DNA of 64,000 nucleotides from Streptomyces spirodelae (GCF_017676385.1 NZ_JAFFZN010000012.1:124001-188000), one strand, 5' to 3'. Counted from the stretch's first letter, positions 42,368 through 51,443 are shown. The notes: a model not told the origin generated them from the sequence alone. A program made the numbers and translations.

Positions 42368-43642
42368 ATGGACGCCATCTCCGTCATCCGCGCCAAGCGC
42401 GACCGCCACGAGCTGACCGGCGAACAGATCGACTGGATCATCGACGCCTACACCCGCGGAGTGGTCGCCGACGAGCAGATGTCGGCGCTCGCCATGGCCG
42501 TCTACCTCAACGGCATGAGCCGTACGGAGATCTCCCGCTGGACCGCCGCGATGATCGCCTCCGGCGAGCGGATGGACTTCGGCGCGCTGCAGCGCCCCAC
42601 CGCCGACAAGCACTCCACGGGCGGCGTCGGCGACAAGATCACCCTGCCGCTCGCCCCCCTGGTGGCCGCCTGCGGCGCCGCCGTCCCCCAGCTGTCCGGC
42701 CGCGGCCTCGGCCACACCGGCGGCACCCTGGACAAGCTGGAGTCCATCCCCGGCTGGCGCGCCTCGCTGACCAACGACGAGATGATGAACGTCCTGCGGG
42801 AGACCGGTTCCGTCATCTGCGCGGCCGGCGACGGCCTGGCCCCCGCCGACAAGCGCCTCTACGCGCTCCGCGACGTCACAGGCACCGTGGAGTCCCTCCC
42901 GCTGATCGCCTCGTCCATCATGTCCAAGAAGATCGCCGAGGGCACGGGCGCGCTGGTCCTGGACGTCAAGGCGGGCTCCGGCGCCTTCATGAAGAACGTC
43001 GACGATGCCCGCGAACTGGCTGCCACCATGGTCGAGCTGGGCCACGATCACGGCGTCAAGACGGTCGCCCTCCTCACCGACATGAACACCCCTCTCGGCC
43101 TGACGGCGGGCAACGCCCTGGAGGTCCGCGAGTCGGTGGACGTCCTGGCGGGCGGCGGCCCCGCCGACGTCGTGGAACTCACCCTCGCCCTGGCCCGCGA
43201 AATGCTCGACGCGGCGGGCCTGCCGGACGCCGACCCCGCGAAGGCGTTGGCCGACGGCTCCGCCATGGACGTCTGGCGCCGCATGATCACCGCCCAGGGC
43301 GGTGACCCGGATGCCGAGCTCCCCAAGGCGCGCGAACACCACGTGGTGAAAGCGGAGACCTCCGGCGTACTGACCCGCCTGGACGCCTACGCCGTCGGCC
43401 TCGCCTCCTGGCGCCTCGGCGCGGGCCGCGCCCGCAAAGAGGACCCCGTCCAGGCCGGCGCGGGCGTGGAACTGCACGCCCGTGTGGGCGACCACATCCC
43501 CGCGGGCGCCCCTCTCCTCACGTTGCACACGGACACCCCGGAAGCCTTCGCCTACGCGGAGCAGGCCCTGACGGACGCCTGGGACATCACCGACTCGCCC
43601 TCGTACAAGCCGACACCGCTGATCCTGGACCGCATCGGGTAG
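42368..43642 (+). CDS. deoA: Thymidine phosphorylase
   Basis: 424-residue pyrimidine-nucleoside phosphorylase splitting thymidine or deoxyuridine with phosphate to the base and deoxyribose-1-phosphate. Signature SGRGLGHTGGTLDKLESIPG is complete. The phosphate and substrate region DKHSTGGVGDKITLPLAPLV and the segment SSIMSKKIAEGTGALVLDVK are also present. Length is normal. Last gene of the uptake/salvage array, 61 bp after cdd. Convergent with the small-gene operon ending at 43674. Confidence 0.95.
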   Translation: MDAISVIRAKRDRHELTGEQIDWIIDAYTRGVVADEQMSALAMAVYLNGMSRTEISRWTAAMIASGERMDFGALQRPTADKHSTGGVGDKITLPLAPLVAACGAAVPQLSGRGLGHTGGTLDKLESIPGWRASLTNDEMMNVLRETGSVICAAGDGLAPADKRLYALRDVTGTVESLPLIASSIMSKKIAEGTGALVLDVKAGSGAFMKNVDDARELAATMVELGHDHGVKTVALLTDMNTPLGLTAGNALEVRESVDVLAGGGPADVVELTLALAREMLDAAGLPDADPAKALADGSAMDVWRRMITAQGGDPDAELPKAREHHVVKAETSGVLTRLDAYAVGLASWRLGAGRARKEDPVQAGAGVELHARVGDHIPAGAPLLTLHTDTPEAFAYAEQALTDAWDITDSPSYKPTPLILDRIG

Positions 43643-43673
43643 GACGCTGACGGCGGACGGGCTCGCTGCGGGG

Positions 43674-43961
43674 CTACTGGACGTCCAGGCAGTCGGCGCA
43701 CGTGACGCGCCGCTGCCACTCGTCCACCTCGCCGACGGCACCGCAGAGCGGCGTGCCGTCGCGCACCTTGTGCACGGTCATCACGTCGTCTCCGACCGTG
43801 CCCGGCACCCAGTCGGACGCGCCTTGGATCTTCCTCCGCATCTTGGCGAGCAGTCGGGCCCGCTCCGCGCTCTGCTTCCGCGCGCCGGCGTCGTCCTTGT
43901 CGGCCAGCGCGTGGCGCGGCCCGTTGCCCTTCGGACGCTGCCAATCGAGAGGGCGGCTCAT
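43674..43961 (-). CDS. Small Cys-containing protein, third gene of a small operon
   Basis: 95-residue basic protein, MSRPLDWQRPKGNGPRHALA at the start, a central helix (KQSAERARLLAKMRRKIQGA) and a C-terminal part with three cysteines (GTPLCG, then RVTCADCLDVQ) that could bind metal. The VHKVRDGTPLCG...VTCADCL pattern is a form I associate with small Streptomyces and phage-borne zinc-ribbon-like proteins, without a named family. Its ATG overlaps the previous gene's stop (ATGA). Confidence 0.65.
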   Translation of the reverse strand: MSRPLDWQRPKGNGPRHALADKDDAGARKQSAERARLLAKMRRKIQGASDWVPGTVGDDVMTVHKVRDGTPLCGAVGEVDEWQRRVTCADCLDVQ

Positions 43962-44119
43962 TCCTGCCCCCTTCCGTCGGCGGCGGACAGTGCGCCGTGT
44001 TCAGGATGCCGCTTCAACAAGACATCGCAGTCGGTCACCCGGCTGAAGTCCCCCACACCCCTCGCCGTATCCCTCTCCCGCTCCAGCTGGGCACACTCGG
44101 CACACTGCGTGTCGCTCAT
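43958..44119 (-). CDS. 53-residue Cys-containing protein, second gene of the small operon
   Basis: Starts at the ATG at 44119 that overlaps the stop of the upstream gene. The sequence begins MSDTQCAECAQLERERDTAR, with a CxxC near the N-terminus, a charged helix, a single Cys in VTDCDVLLKRHPEHG and a hydrophilic end. The CAECAQLERERDTA pattern is common in short actinomycete proteins thought to be zinc-binding. Function unknown. Confidence 0.6.
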   Translation of the reverse strand: MSDTQCAECAQLERERDTARGVGDFSRVTDCDVLLKRHPEHGALSAADGRGQE

Positions 44120-44319
44120 ACGGGCATCACCCGCCGTGCCTCCTCGAGCCGTCGGGCTGTCTCGCACGAGGTACCGGGCGTGCAGACACCGCATTCCTGC
44201 CGGTGCATCACGTAAGCCGCCTGAAGCTGCGCGATGTCCGCACTGCGCGGGTGGTCGGATACATCAACTGGAATCGCCTCCGATCCCGCGGCCGACGACT
44301 GCCACCTGGTCCGCTTCAT
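44116..44319 (-). CDS. 67-residue Cys-containing protein, first gene of the small operon
   Basis: ATG at 44319 preceded by AAGGGAAGG. The protein begins MKRTRWQSSAAGSEAIPVDV and ends with IAQLQAAYVMHRQECGVCTP and SCETARRLEEARRV, a CxxC plus one Cys. The His and three Cys in HRQECGVCTPGTSC suggest a metal site. The open frame extends upstream to 44496 but without a ribosome site. The three genes overlap by ATGA in series and are divergent from the XRE regulator. Confidence 0.6.
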   Translation of the reverse strand: MKRTRWQSSAAGSEAIPVDVSDHPRSADIAQLQAAYVMHRQECGVCTPGTSCETARRLEEARRVMPV

Positions 44320-44445
44320 GGCTCTGCCTTCCCTTTTCAGGTGGGTATCCATGGTCCCCCGCAGCCGGTGGCCCTTCGGGGGCGCCATGGCTGGCCACTT
44401 CACCGGAGAAGAGGGATCAGCACCACGGCGGAACTGCCGCATCCA

Positions 44446-44474
44446 GGCTGCACTTTGGCTGCACGAGGTACCCT
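44446..44474. promoter_or_regulatory. Direct repeat near the XRE gene promoter
   Basis: GGCTGCAC occurs at 44446-44453 and 44457-44464 (11-bp period, one helical turn), followed by TACCCT at 44469-44474. Within the divergent region this could be the XRE regulator's operator and -10 box. Confidence 0.4.
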
Positions 44475-44508
44475 GACCAGGGGAGACGGCAGCCAAAGGA
44501 GTACGGGC

Positions 44509-45657
44509 ATGGCGGGTAAGCGGCAGCGTCTGACACAGCGCCGGAAGTCATGCGGCTATACACAGGAGACGTTCGCTGAATCCCTGCGAGTGGATCGCAC
44601 GACGGTGCAACGCTGGGAACGCGGCGAAGTCGACCCTCAACCGCACCAACGGCCGAGAATCGCAAAGATTCTGGGAATCGCACCCGAAGAGTTCGACGCG
44701 CTACTGGAACCCGATACGCCGAAGCTGTGCGCGCTCAATGGGCGCAAGGGTGAAGATCTCGCCCTGGCCATCCGAGAGTTGTCACAGCACCTCGTGGCAC
44801 TGGACAACGAATTGGACGGTCTTCCCATCGCAGACACGGCAGCGCGTTCCTTCAAGAAGGTGCACCGTCGTCTGGGAGAGGGAGACTACGACCACAAGGC
44901 GGAGCACGACGTTCAGGCAGCGGCAGCAGAGTTGGCCGAAGTCGCAGGCTGGGCGCTCTTCGACGCCGAGGAGCAGGCTGCTGCCCGCAGGCTCAACCAG
45001 GAAGCCCTGTTGTTGGCGAGGCTTTCCGGGGACCGGGAGATCGAACTTCTGATCTTGCAGAACATGGCCATGCAGGCAGGATGGGTGGGGCGTCCCCGAG
45101 AAGAGCTGGCAATCGCGCGAGCTGTTATCGAGCAAGGGCGGATCTCACCCCGCGTCGAAGCCATCTTCAGACTCCGCGAGGCCAGGGGGCTGGCGGGGAC
45201 AGGGCAGGAACGCGAAGCCGTTCGGACCTTCGACCGTGCCCGGTCTCTCCTCCAAGACGGTGAGCGGCGCGACGACCCCCCTTGGGCATGGTGGGTCACC
45301 ACGGATGAGCTCGACGGGCAGTTGGGGTCCACTTTCCAGGAGGCAGGCCAATGGAAGCGGGGGATTCCCTACCTTCAGCAAGCCGTGCAACAGAAGGCAG
45401 GAGCAAAGGTGGGCTACAGGTCCATTTCCGCCGCCCGTCTTCTCGGCTGCTACCTGGAAGAGCACGCATGGCGGGACGCCGAACGCCTGGCTGAGTCAAT
45501 TGTGCCCAGCATCGGTGAGACGTCATCCGCCCGCACGCTCGGATTGCTCAGCAGCACTGCGAATCGGGGGAAGTCCGTCCGCACCGCGCCGAGCAATCTG
45601 CGGGATGCGCTGCATCGGATCGATTCCATGATGCAGGAAGATCCATGCGAGATCTGA
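44509..45657 (+). CDS. XRE-family regulator with helical-repeat (TPR-like) C-terminus
   Basis: 382-residue protein with AAAGGAG upstream of the ATG at 44509. The HTH is at residues 5-60 (RLTQRRKSCGYTQETFAESL, then VDRTTVQRWERGEVDPQPHQ). The remainder is all-helical with TPR-like repeats (AAARRLNQEALLLARLSGDR, REELAIARAVIEQGRISPRV, GQEREAVRTFDRARSLLQDG), as in peptide-sensing or conjugation/development-related Streptomyces regulators. GC is lower than the surroundings (about 60% in one 60-bp line counted), suggesting acquisition. Divergent from three small Cys-containing genes, its likely targets. Confidence 0.85.
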   Translation: MAGKRQRLTQRRKSCGYTQETFAESLRVDRTTVQRWERGEVDPQPHQRPRIAKILGIAPEEFDALLEPDTPKLCALNGRKGEDLALAIRELSQHLVALDNELDGLPIADTAARSFKKVHRRLGEGDYDHKAEHDVQAAAAELAEVAGWALFDAEEQAAARRLNQEALLLARLSGDREIELLILQNMAMQAGWVGRPREELAIARAVIEQGRISPRVEAIFRLREARGLAGTGQEREAVRTFDRARSLLQDGERRDDPPWAWWVTTDELDGQLGSTFQEAGQWKRGIPYLQQAVQQKAGAKVGYRSISAARLLGCYLEEHAWRDAERLAESIVPSIGETSSARTLGLLSSTANRGKSVRTAPSNLRDALHRIDSMMQEDPCEI

Positions 45658-45738
45658 CTTCTGCTGCTGGGCGAACACATCGAGCAGAGGTCACTGCGCG
45701 TGGTGGGAAGTCGCCGTCTGTGAATTGATCTTCGTGTG

Positions 45739-46110
45739 TTAAGTGCGGGCGCGCAGCCACTGCGATCCTTTTGTGGTGTTTGCCAGCCACCACAATCCTC
45801 CCATGGGTTTCCAGTTGCATGCTTCGCAAGCTCGCTTGAACTTGTCGAGGATCTGGTCAATCGGCTCTTCCCATGCTTCGAATCCACTTTCACCCAGCTC
45901 TCCGATTTCCATGAGCCCGTCATCGAGCAATTCCTTCAGGAGGGCCAGGGAAACCTCTCGGAAGTCCCCGCCATGAGCGCTTGTGTGATCTTCTGCTGTC
46001 CCGATGAGGAAGTCAACCATCACCCAATCGTCTTCGCCTTCCCGTAGTATTTCCTCTGCTGACCTTGCGAGGCTTTCTCTCACCTGGGTCTCTCTATTCC
46101 GGCGGCTCAA
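45739..46110 (-). CDS. Probable immunity protein for the adjacent RHS toxin
   Basis: 123-residue acidic protein, start TTG at 46110 with AAAGG 6 bp upstream, overlapping the toxin gene end by 17 bp. It contains DWVMVDFLIGTAEDHTSAHG, SLALLKELLDDGLMEIGELG and a C-terminal CNWKPMGGLWWLANTTKGSQ. I do not recognise the family. Position immediately after the toxin tip, small size, acidity and low GC (about 53% in one counted line versus over 70% nearby) are what is expected of an immunity gene. The assignment is by context. Confidence 0.7.
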   Translation of the reverse strand: MSRRNRETQVRESLARSAEEILREGEDDWVMVDFLIGTAEDHTSAHGGDFREVSLALLKELLDDGLMEIGELGESGFEAWEEPIDQILDKFKRACEACNWKPMGGLWWLANTTKGSQWLRART

Positions 46111-49100
46111 TGTGGACCTTTCGAGGTTTATTGCTTTCCGGGTAGATCATGTCTATAGTTTCGCCGCCTGAAGTGGAAGATGTCCTCCATTGGATCACTG
46201 TGCCGTCTTCCAGTTTATAGACTTCGGGGACCTTGGGGCCGCGTGCCGGTAGCTTTTCTGCTCCCTCTGTCCACTTGTCGAACAGGTTACGGAGCTCCTC
46301 CGGTGTGTCGACGAGCCCGGTTCGGTTCGTCGAACCCTTGCGGAGGGAACTGAACTCTGTCCTCACTTCCTTAGGGCACTTGGCCAGCCCCAGCGGGTCA
46401 GAAGACGTACAGGGATTTTCGACGAATAGCTGGTGATTGGGCGCTGGGCTGAGCCCCAGCGGGTCCGGCGTCAGATAGTGGGCCGTTTCCGGGTCGTAGT
46501 AGCGGAAGTAGTTGTAGTGGAGGCCCGTTTCGGGGTCAGCGTATTGGCCGGGGAAGCGGAGGGGGCAGTTCGCTGCTCCCGGTGGGTTGGGGAGCGGTGT
46601 GCCCCAGAGGGTGGTGCGGGATTGCCAGGCCAGGTTGCCGTCAGAGCTGAGGAGCTCGGTTGGTGTGCCCACCACGTCCGTGACGATCGCGTGGAATGCG
46701 GGGTTCTGTAGTAGGGGGTCGCGGGTGGTCTGGCCCAGGGGGCGGTGGGTTCCTGGGGAGTAGTCCCAGGTGGTTGTGGTGCCGGTGTCGGTCGTCTGTT
46801 CCGTTACCCGGGTGCCGTCCCAGATGAAGACGAGGGAGCGGCCGTCGGGGCCTGACTTGGATATGCGGCGGCCCAGCGGGTCGTAGGCGTAGTGCCACTC
46901 CTCCCCGCTCGGGTTGGTTGCCGAGATCAGGCGGTCCTCGGTACTCCAGGTGTAGGTCCAGGTGCGGGTCTGGCCGTTGAGGAGCTTGCGGGTCTTGCGG
47001 ATCAGGCGGCCCGCGGTGTCGTGTTCATAGGTGGTGCGGCCCGCCCGGCGGATCAGGGTGCCATCGTGCACGCGTTCGCCCGCCGCCGAGTGGGTGGGGG
47101 CCTGCGCGTGGGACTGGTTGCCTGCCGCGTCGTAGGCGTACTTCTCCGTCCAACCGTGCGCCTGGACGCCGGTGACGCGGCCCGCCTTGTCGAGGTCGAA
47201 GCGGCGGGTGCCGGATGTCAGTTCGCGGATCTCGGTGATGTAGCCGTCCGGGCGGTAGGCGTACGCGCGGTGCTGGAGGAGATCTCCGTCGGCCTCCTCC
47301 ACCGTTTGGCGAGTGAGACGGTCGGCTGCGTCCCATGCCTGGGTGAGGGTCACCGCCTCGGTGAGCCAGCGGTGGGTCTCGCGGCCCGCCGCGTCGTGCG
47401 TGAAGGACAGCGCGCCGCCGTCGGTCGTCAGGGAGAGGGGGCGGTCCGCCGCGTCGTAGGTCCAGGTGGAGGTGTGCCCGGAAGGGGTGGTTAGGCTGGT
47501 GTGGCGGCCCGCAGCGTCGTACGCGTACGAGACCGTACGGCCGTTGACCGTCTCCGACAGGACGCGGCCCAGTTCATCCCGTTCCAGCGTCACCTCCGCC
47601 GCCGCGTTCGCCGTACGGGCGAGCGCGCCCGCAGCGTCGTACGCGTACGTCGTCACCTCGCCCGTCGTCTCGTCGCGCTGCTCGACGGGTCGGCCCAGCG
47701 GGTCGAGCGCGTACGTCAGCCGCTCGCCCAGAGCGTTGGTCCGCGCGACGATGTTGCCCGCCGCATCCAGTTCATACGTCTGCGTCGCCCCGTTGAAGTC
47801 GGTCTCCGCGACGAGGCGGCCCACCGGGTCGTACTCGTAGTCCCACGTCCTGCCCTGGGGGTTGGTGACCTGGACCAGGCGCAGCTCGGTGTCGTACGCG
47901 AAGGCGTACTCCGCGCCGTCCGGGTCGGTGCGGGTGACGGGCAGGTCGAAGTGGGTGTGGGTGTAGGTGGTGGTGTGGCCGGCGGCGTCGGTGTGACTGA
48001 CCAGGTTGCCCTCGCCGTCCCACTGCCAGGTCTCGCGGCTGCCGTCCGGGTTCTCGCGCCAGGCGGGCCTGCCCTCGATGGTCCAGCCGTGGCGGGTGGT
48101 GTGGCCCAGCGGATCGGTCACCGCTGTGACGCGCCCGTGCGGTCCGCGTCGGACATGGGTGGTGTTGCCGAGTGGGTCGGTGAGGGCCACCGGGAGACCC
48201 GCGGCGTTCGGGATGACGGTCGTCGTGTTGCCGAGCGGGTCGGTGATCCCTACGAGGTGGCCCGCGTCGTTGTAGGCGTAGTGGGTCGCCGCGCCCGTGG
48301 GGTCCGTGGTGGAGGTGCGGTTGCCGCGGTCGTCGTAGGTGTGGCGCCACACGCCGCCGTTGGGGTCGCGGATCTCCAGCGGGAGGCAGTCGTCGTCGTG
48401 TACGGCGGTGACCGTGCTGCCGTCCGGACGTTCGATGCCGGTGAGATTGCACAGATCGTCGTACGTGTAGCGGGTGGTGCGGCCCAGGGGGTCGGTGACG
48501 GCGACGGGGAACCGGTTGCTCTCGTCCCACTCCGTGCGGGTCGTATGACCGAGGTTGTCCGTCTCCGTCACGATCTTGTACGCCTCGTTGTAGACGTAGA
48601 CCGACTCGTGGCCGAGGGAGTCGATGTAGCGGGTGGTGCGCACCGCCTCGTCGTAGAAGAAGCGGCCGGAGAACGTGCCGTTGGGACCGACGGTACGCAG
48701 CACGCGCCCGCGATGGTCGTAGACGTAACCGAACGTGGCGCCGTTGCGGTCCTCCCACGAGGTGATGCGGTGCTCGTCGTCGTAGCGGTAGCGGAGGGGA
48801 AGACCGGAGGAGTTGACGACCTGGACCAGATCGCCCGCAGCGTCGTACAGGTAGGAGGCCAGTGTTGTGCTGCGCTCGCCGTCCTTGCCGTGCAGTAGGC
48901 GAAGCCCGGTGATGCGTAGCAGCTCCGGGTCGGTGTCCACGGCCACGTGGTAACCGCCTGAGTGGGTGACGTCGCGCGGGGCCCCCTCCTCGTCATAGGC
49001 GACGGTGATCCGGTTGCCGGACCGGTCGGTGATGGCTGACAGGGCCAGTTCCCGGCCGCCCCCGGCGGGCAGCGGAGTGAAGTGCAGGATGCGGTTCCGC

Positions 49101-50449
49101 TCCGGGAGGGTGACCGTCATGGTGCTGTCGGGCTTGCCGTCCCAGCGCAGCGGCCAGTGCGGACCGCTGGTGGGCGAGGTGGGAACCTCCGGCTCGGGTA
49201 CCGGGTAGGTCAGCACCCTTCCGTCGTCCGCCACATAGACGATGCCCTGGTCGTCCAGTTCGAGACGCTGGTCCAGCGTCCCCGCCCAGGTGGGGCCGAA
49301 CCAGCCGCCGCACGGGTGGCCTGATACGTAGTGCCGCTCCAGGGCCAGCGGAAGAACGCCGGGGAAGTCCACATCCGTCGCCGAGGTGAACATCTCGCCG
49401 GTGGCCGCGTCGACGGGCTCGTTGAGGCCCGTCTTGTCGCCGTTTCCCTTGTTGGCCTTCTCCGGGTCGCCGTCCGCGTGCTCCCGGGCGCTGCCGTCCC
49501 GCCGTAGCGCCCGCTCGCGCCCCGCCAGCCGCTTGGCGGCGTCCTTGGCGGCGGAGGCTCCCTTGCGCAGGGCGCTTCCTCCCCCTGTGGCCAGTGCGAG
49601 CAGCAGGTCGGGGGTGAGCTGGCCCGCCGCGCGGTACGGGTGGCGCTGCCACTCATCCCAGTTGCTGACCGCCTTGGCGAACTCCCTGGGGTTGTGGGCC
49701 GCGTACGCAACGCCGTCGGCCATCCCGGCGATTTGCATGGATGCGCCGCCGTAGCCGTCTTCGACCAGGTATTCGCCCTGCTTGTACAGACCGTGGAGGC
49801 TGTCTCCGACACCGCCGAAGAACTCTCCCAGCTTCTCCTTGACATAAGCCCCGCCTTTGGGCGAGTCAGGGGCCTTCTCGGCCGCCTTCTTCAGCTTGTG
49901 CTTGGAGGCGTCGACGACGCGTTGGAGCTCGTTCTCCAGGATGTCCAGGCGCCGATAGCAATCGCTGAGGGCGGAGACGCCAGGATTCTCGTCCGGTGGC
50001 TTGTCCGGCAGGTCCTCGTCACCACGGGCCACGGCCGCGTCGTACTTGTGGGACTGCTCGACGTATTTCTTGGAGGCTGCCCGGGCAGCGTCCGCGTCCG
50101 CGATGATCGGCTTGACCCGCTTGTGCACGGAGCGCAGCTTGTCGGCGTAGGCGTCCAGGGCGCCGGCGGCCGAGGTGAAGTACTTGTGAGCTGCTTTGAG
50201 TTCCTTCGGCAGTACCTCGATGGCGTCGTTGAAGCCACGGGAGGCGGCACCGGTCCACGCCATCCGGGTGAGGACGTCCAGCTTGCCGTCCCCCTCCTTG
50301 AACGCTCCCGCATAGGCGCGGAGTTTGACGACGAGGTCATCGATCTTTCCGGGGTCGCCGGGGATGACTTCGCCGGGTTCGGCGTGCGGTGGTATGCGTT
50401 CTGTGGTGCTGCCCGGCGCCCCGCCCTCGGTCGCGTCCTTCGAGCTCAC
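46094..50449 (-). CDS. RHS-repeat polymorphic toxin with WXG/T7SS-type N-terminus
   Basis: 1451-residue protein. Residues ~30-140 form a WXG100/PPE-like helical domain (KIDDLVVKLRAYAGAFKEGD, MAWTGAASRGFNDAIEVLPK), suggesting type VII (ESX) export. Residues ~340-420 are DUF6531-like (EPVDAATGEMFTSATDVDFP). About 25 YD/RHS repeats follow (for example YDDRGNRTSTTDPTG). The RHS core ends with YFRYYDPETAHYLTPDPLGL, after which the toxin tip of about 95 residues begins (KCPKEVRTEFSSLRKGSTNR) and ends with IQWRTSSTSGGETIDMIYP. The tip family is not recognised; a small RNase fold is possible. Starts at a GTG overlapping the upstream gene. GC falls sharply in the tip. Confidence 0.9.
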   Translation of the reverse strand: MSSKDATEGGAPGSTTERIPPHAEPGEVIPGDPGKIDDLVVKLRAYAGAFKEGDGKLDVLTRMAWTGAASRGFNDAIEVLPKELKAAHKYFTSAAGALDAYADKLRSVHKRVKPIIADADAARAASKKYVEQSHKYDAAVARGDEDLPDKPPDENPGVSALSDCYRRLDILENELQRVVDASKHKLKKAAEKAPDSPKGGAYVKEKLGEFFGGVGDSLHGLYKQGEYLVEDGYGGASMQIAGMADGVAYAAHNPREFAKAVSNWDEWQRHPYRAAGQLTPDLLLALATGGGSALRKGASAAKDAAKRLAGRERALRRDGSAREHADGDPEKANKGNGDKTGLNEPVDAATGEMFTSATDVDFPGVLPLALERHYVSGHPCGGWFGPTWAGTLDQRLELDDQGIVYVADDGRVLTYPVPEPEVPTSPTSGPHWPLRWDGKPDSTMTVTLPERNRILHFTPLPAGGGRELALSAITDRSGNRITVAYDEEGAPRDVTHSGGYHVAVDTDPELLRITGLRLLHGKDGERSTTLASYLYDAAGDLVQVVNSSGLPLRYRYDDEHRITSWEDRNGATFGYVYDHRGRVLRTVGPNGTFSGRFFYDEAVRTTRYIDSLGHESVYVYNEAYKIVTETDNLGHTTRTEWDESNRFPVAVTDPLGRTTRYTYDDLCNLTGIERPDGSTVTAVHDDDCLPLEIRDPNGGVWRHTYDDRGNRTSTTDPTGAATHYAYNDAGHLVGITDPLGNTTTVIPNAAGLPVALTDPLGNTTHVRRGPHGRVTAVTDPLGHTTRHGWTIEGRPAWRENPDGSRETWQWDGEGNLVSHTDAAGHTTTYTHTHFDLPVTRTDPDGAEYAFAYDTELRLVQVTNPQGRTWDYEYDPVGRLVAETDFNGATQTYELDAAGNIVARTNALGERLTYALDPLGRPVEQRDETTGEVTTYAYDAAGALARTANAAAEVTLERDELGRVLSETVNGRTVSYAYDAAGRHTSLTTPSGHTSTWTYDAADRPLSLTTDGGALSFTHDAAGRETHRWLTEAVTLTQAWDAADRLTRQTVEEADGDLLQHRAYAYRPDGYITEIRELTSGTRRFDLDKAGRVTGVQAHGWTEKYAYDAAGNQSHAQAPTHSAAGERVHDGTLIRRAGRTTYEHDTAGRLIRKTRKLLNGQTRTWTYTWSTEDRLISATNPSGEEWHYAYDPLGRRISKSGPDGRSLVFIWDGTRVTEQTTDTGTTTTWDYSPGTHRPLGQTTRDPLLQNPAFHAIVTDVVGTPTELLSSDGNLAWQSRTTLWGTPLPNPPGAANCPLRFPGQYADPETGLHYNYFRYYDPETAHYLTPDPLGLSPAPNHQLFVENPCTSSDPLGLAKCPKEVRTEFSSLRKGSTNRTGLVDTPEELRNLFDKWTEGAEKLPARGPKVPEVYKLEDGTVIQWRTSSTSGGETIDMIYPESNKPRKVHIEPPE

Positions 50450-50979
50450 CGGAGTTCACCACCGTCGCCGACCCAGCCCTGTCCGCCTTCGACCCGGCGG
50501 CTGGGGCCGTCCTTGCGCTCGGCGTCGTCCTCCCACTGTTCCTGGAGGCTCTTCGGCGCCGGGTCGAATTTCCCCCGGTCCCCCTGCTTCCAGGTCTCCA
50601 GGCCGTGGTCGCCGACCGGGAGTTTGGCCATGTTGTCCTCCGTCGGTGAGAAGTCCTTCACCCGCAGCAGGTCGGCCATGATGTAGGCGGAGATGACCCG
50701 TTGCAGCGTCCTGAGGATTTCTTCCGTGTGCTCGGCGAGGCGGCCCATGCCGAAGCCCCACTCGGAGAGCACGTCCTTGGCGGGCTTCTCGATATCGATG
50801 GTCGCCGCGTAGTGGATGTCTGCGGCCATCGACTTCCAGTCGTTCTTGATCCTGTGGGCCGCGATCACGGACTCCTCCAGCGGATTCATGACCTTGCGGA
50901 CCGAGGCGATCTCAATCGCGTACCCGTCGCCCGGCTTCGGGCCGCCCCCGCCCTCACCGGCCTTGCCGTCTCCCGCCAC
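50446..50979 (-). CDS. WXG-like partner protein of the RHS toxin
   Basis: 177-residue acidic protein, MAGDGKAGEGGGGPKPGDGY at the start. A helical core (MNPLEESVIAAHRIKNDWKS, MGRLAEHTEEILRTLQRVIS) ends in a Pro/Asp/Arg-rich tail. The core is the size and pattern of a WXG100-like/ESX secretion partner. Its stop overlaps the RHS start (GTGA) and it begins 2 bp after the upstream gene, so it is made with the toxin. Chaperone or co-secreted partner is the likely role, from context. Confidence 0.7.
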   Translation of the reverse strand: MAGDGKAGEGGGGPKPGDGYAIEIASVRKVMNPLEESVIAAHRIKNDWKSMAADIHYAATIDIEKPAKDVLSEWGFGMGRLAEHTEEILRTLQRVISAYIMADLLRVKDFSPTEDNMAKLPVGDHGLETWKQGDRGKFDPAPKSLQEQWEDDAERKDGPSRRVEGGQGWVGDGGELR

Positions 50980-50981
50980 CC

Positions 50982-51320
50982 CTACTCCCCCCGGAGTTCG
51001 GCCGTCTCCTCCATCGCTTCGGTGTCCAGCAGAAATGGACGCGGCCCCAACGGGTCGACAAGCGCCCGCACTCCTTCCGGCAGCAGCTCCACCAGGTCCT
51101 CAGCCGTGGTGGATGCCCACTCGCACGCGCCTGCGAAGAGGGCGAGCCGCTCCCAGGAGGTGAAGACCGGTACGACCGGGCCCTCCACGGTCTGAGAGAC
51201 GAAGAAGCCCGGCTGTTCGGGCCGCTGGAAGTAGAGCCGCAGGGAACGCAGTTGTGCGAGGCGCTGTTCCGGAGACATCCCAGCGACGCTCTCTTGGCGC
51301 ACCAGGTCACGCAGCGACAC
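50982..51320 (-). CDS. SseB-like N-terminal-domain protein, first gene of the RHS operon
   Basis: 112-residue protein starting at the GTG at 51320 with GGGGGAG upstream. The segment LRLYFQRPEQPGFFVSQTVE and FTSWERLALFAGACEWASTT resemble the SseB N-terminal domain found next to actinobacterial ESX/WXG genes. A PLGPRPFLLDTEAME end is also typical. It opens the four-gene unit (this gene, WXG partner, RHS toxin, immunity). Role unknown, perhaps secretion-related. Confidence 0.7.
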   Translation of the reverse strand: MSLRDLVRQESVAGMSPEQRLAQLRSLRLYFQRPEQPGFFVSQTVEGPVVPVFTSWERLALFAGACEWASTTAEDLVELLPEGVRALVDPLGPRPFLLDTEAMEETAELRGE

Positions 51321-51443
51321 CGCTTGCTCCCCCCTGTTCGCACCGTCACCGGACGGACACCAACAGGTATGGTCGCACACCCGTCCTGGCGCCGTCGGCG
51401 CGGTTTCCCGGTCCGGCTCCTGAGCCGTCGCAGTTGCTCCGGG

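Noticed and set aside
47501..48898. 465-codon frame opposite the RHS repeats
   Set aside because: Periodicity mirrors the YD repeats on the other strand; no independent features.
43674..51320. Integrated plasmid or prophage
   Set aside because: No integrase, excisionase, att duplication at a tRNA, replication or structural gene was found; only an accessory, lower-GC toxin and regulator region.
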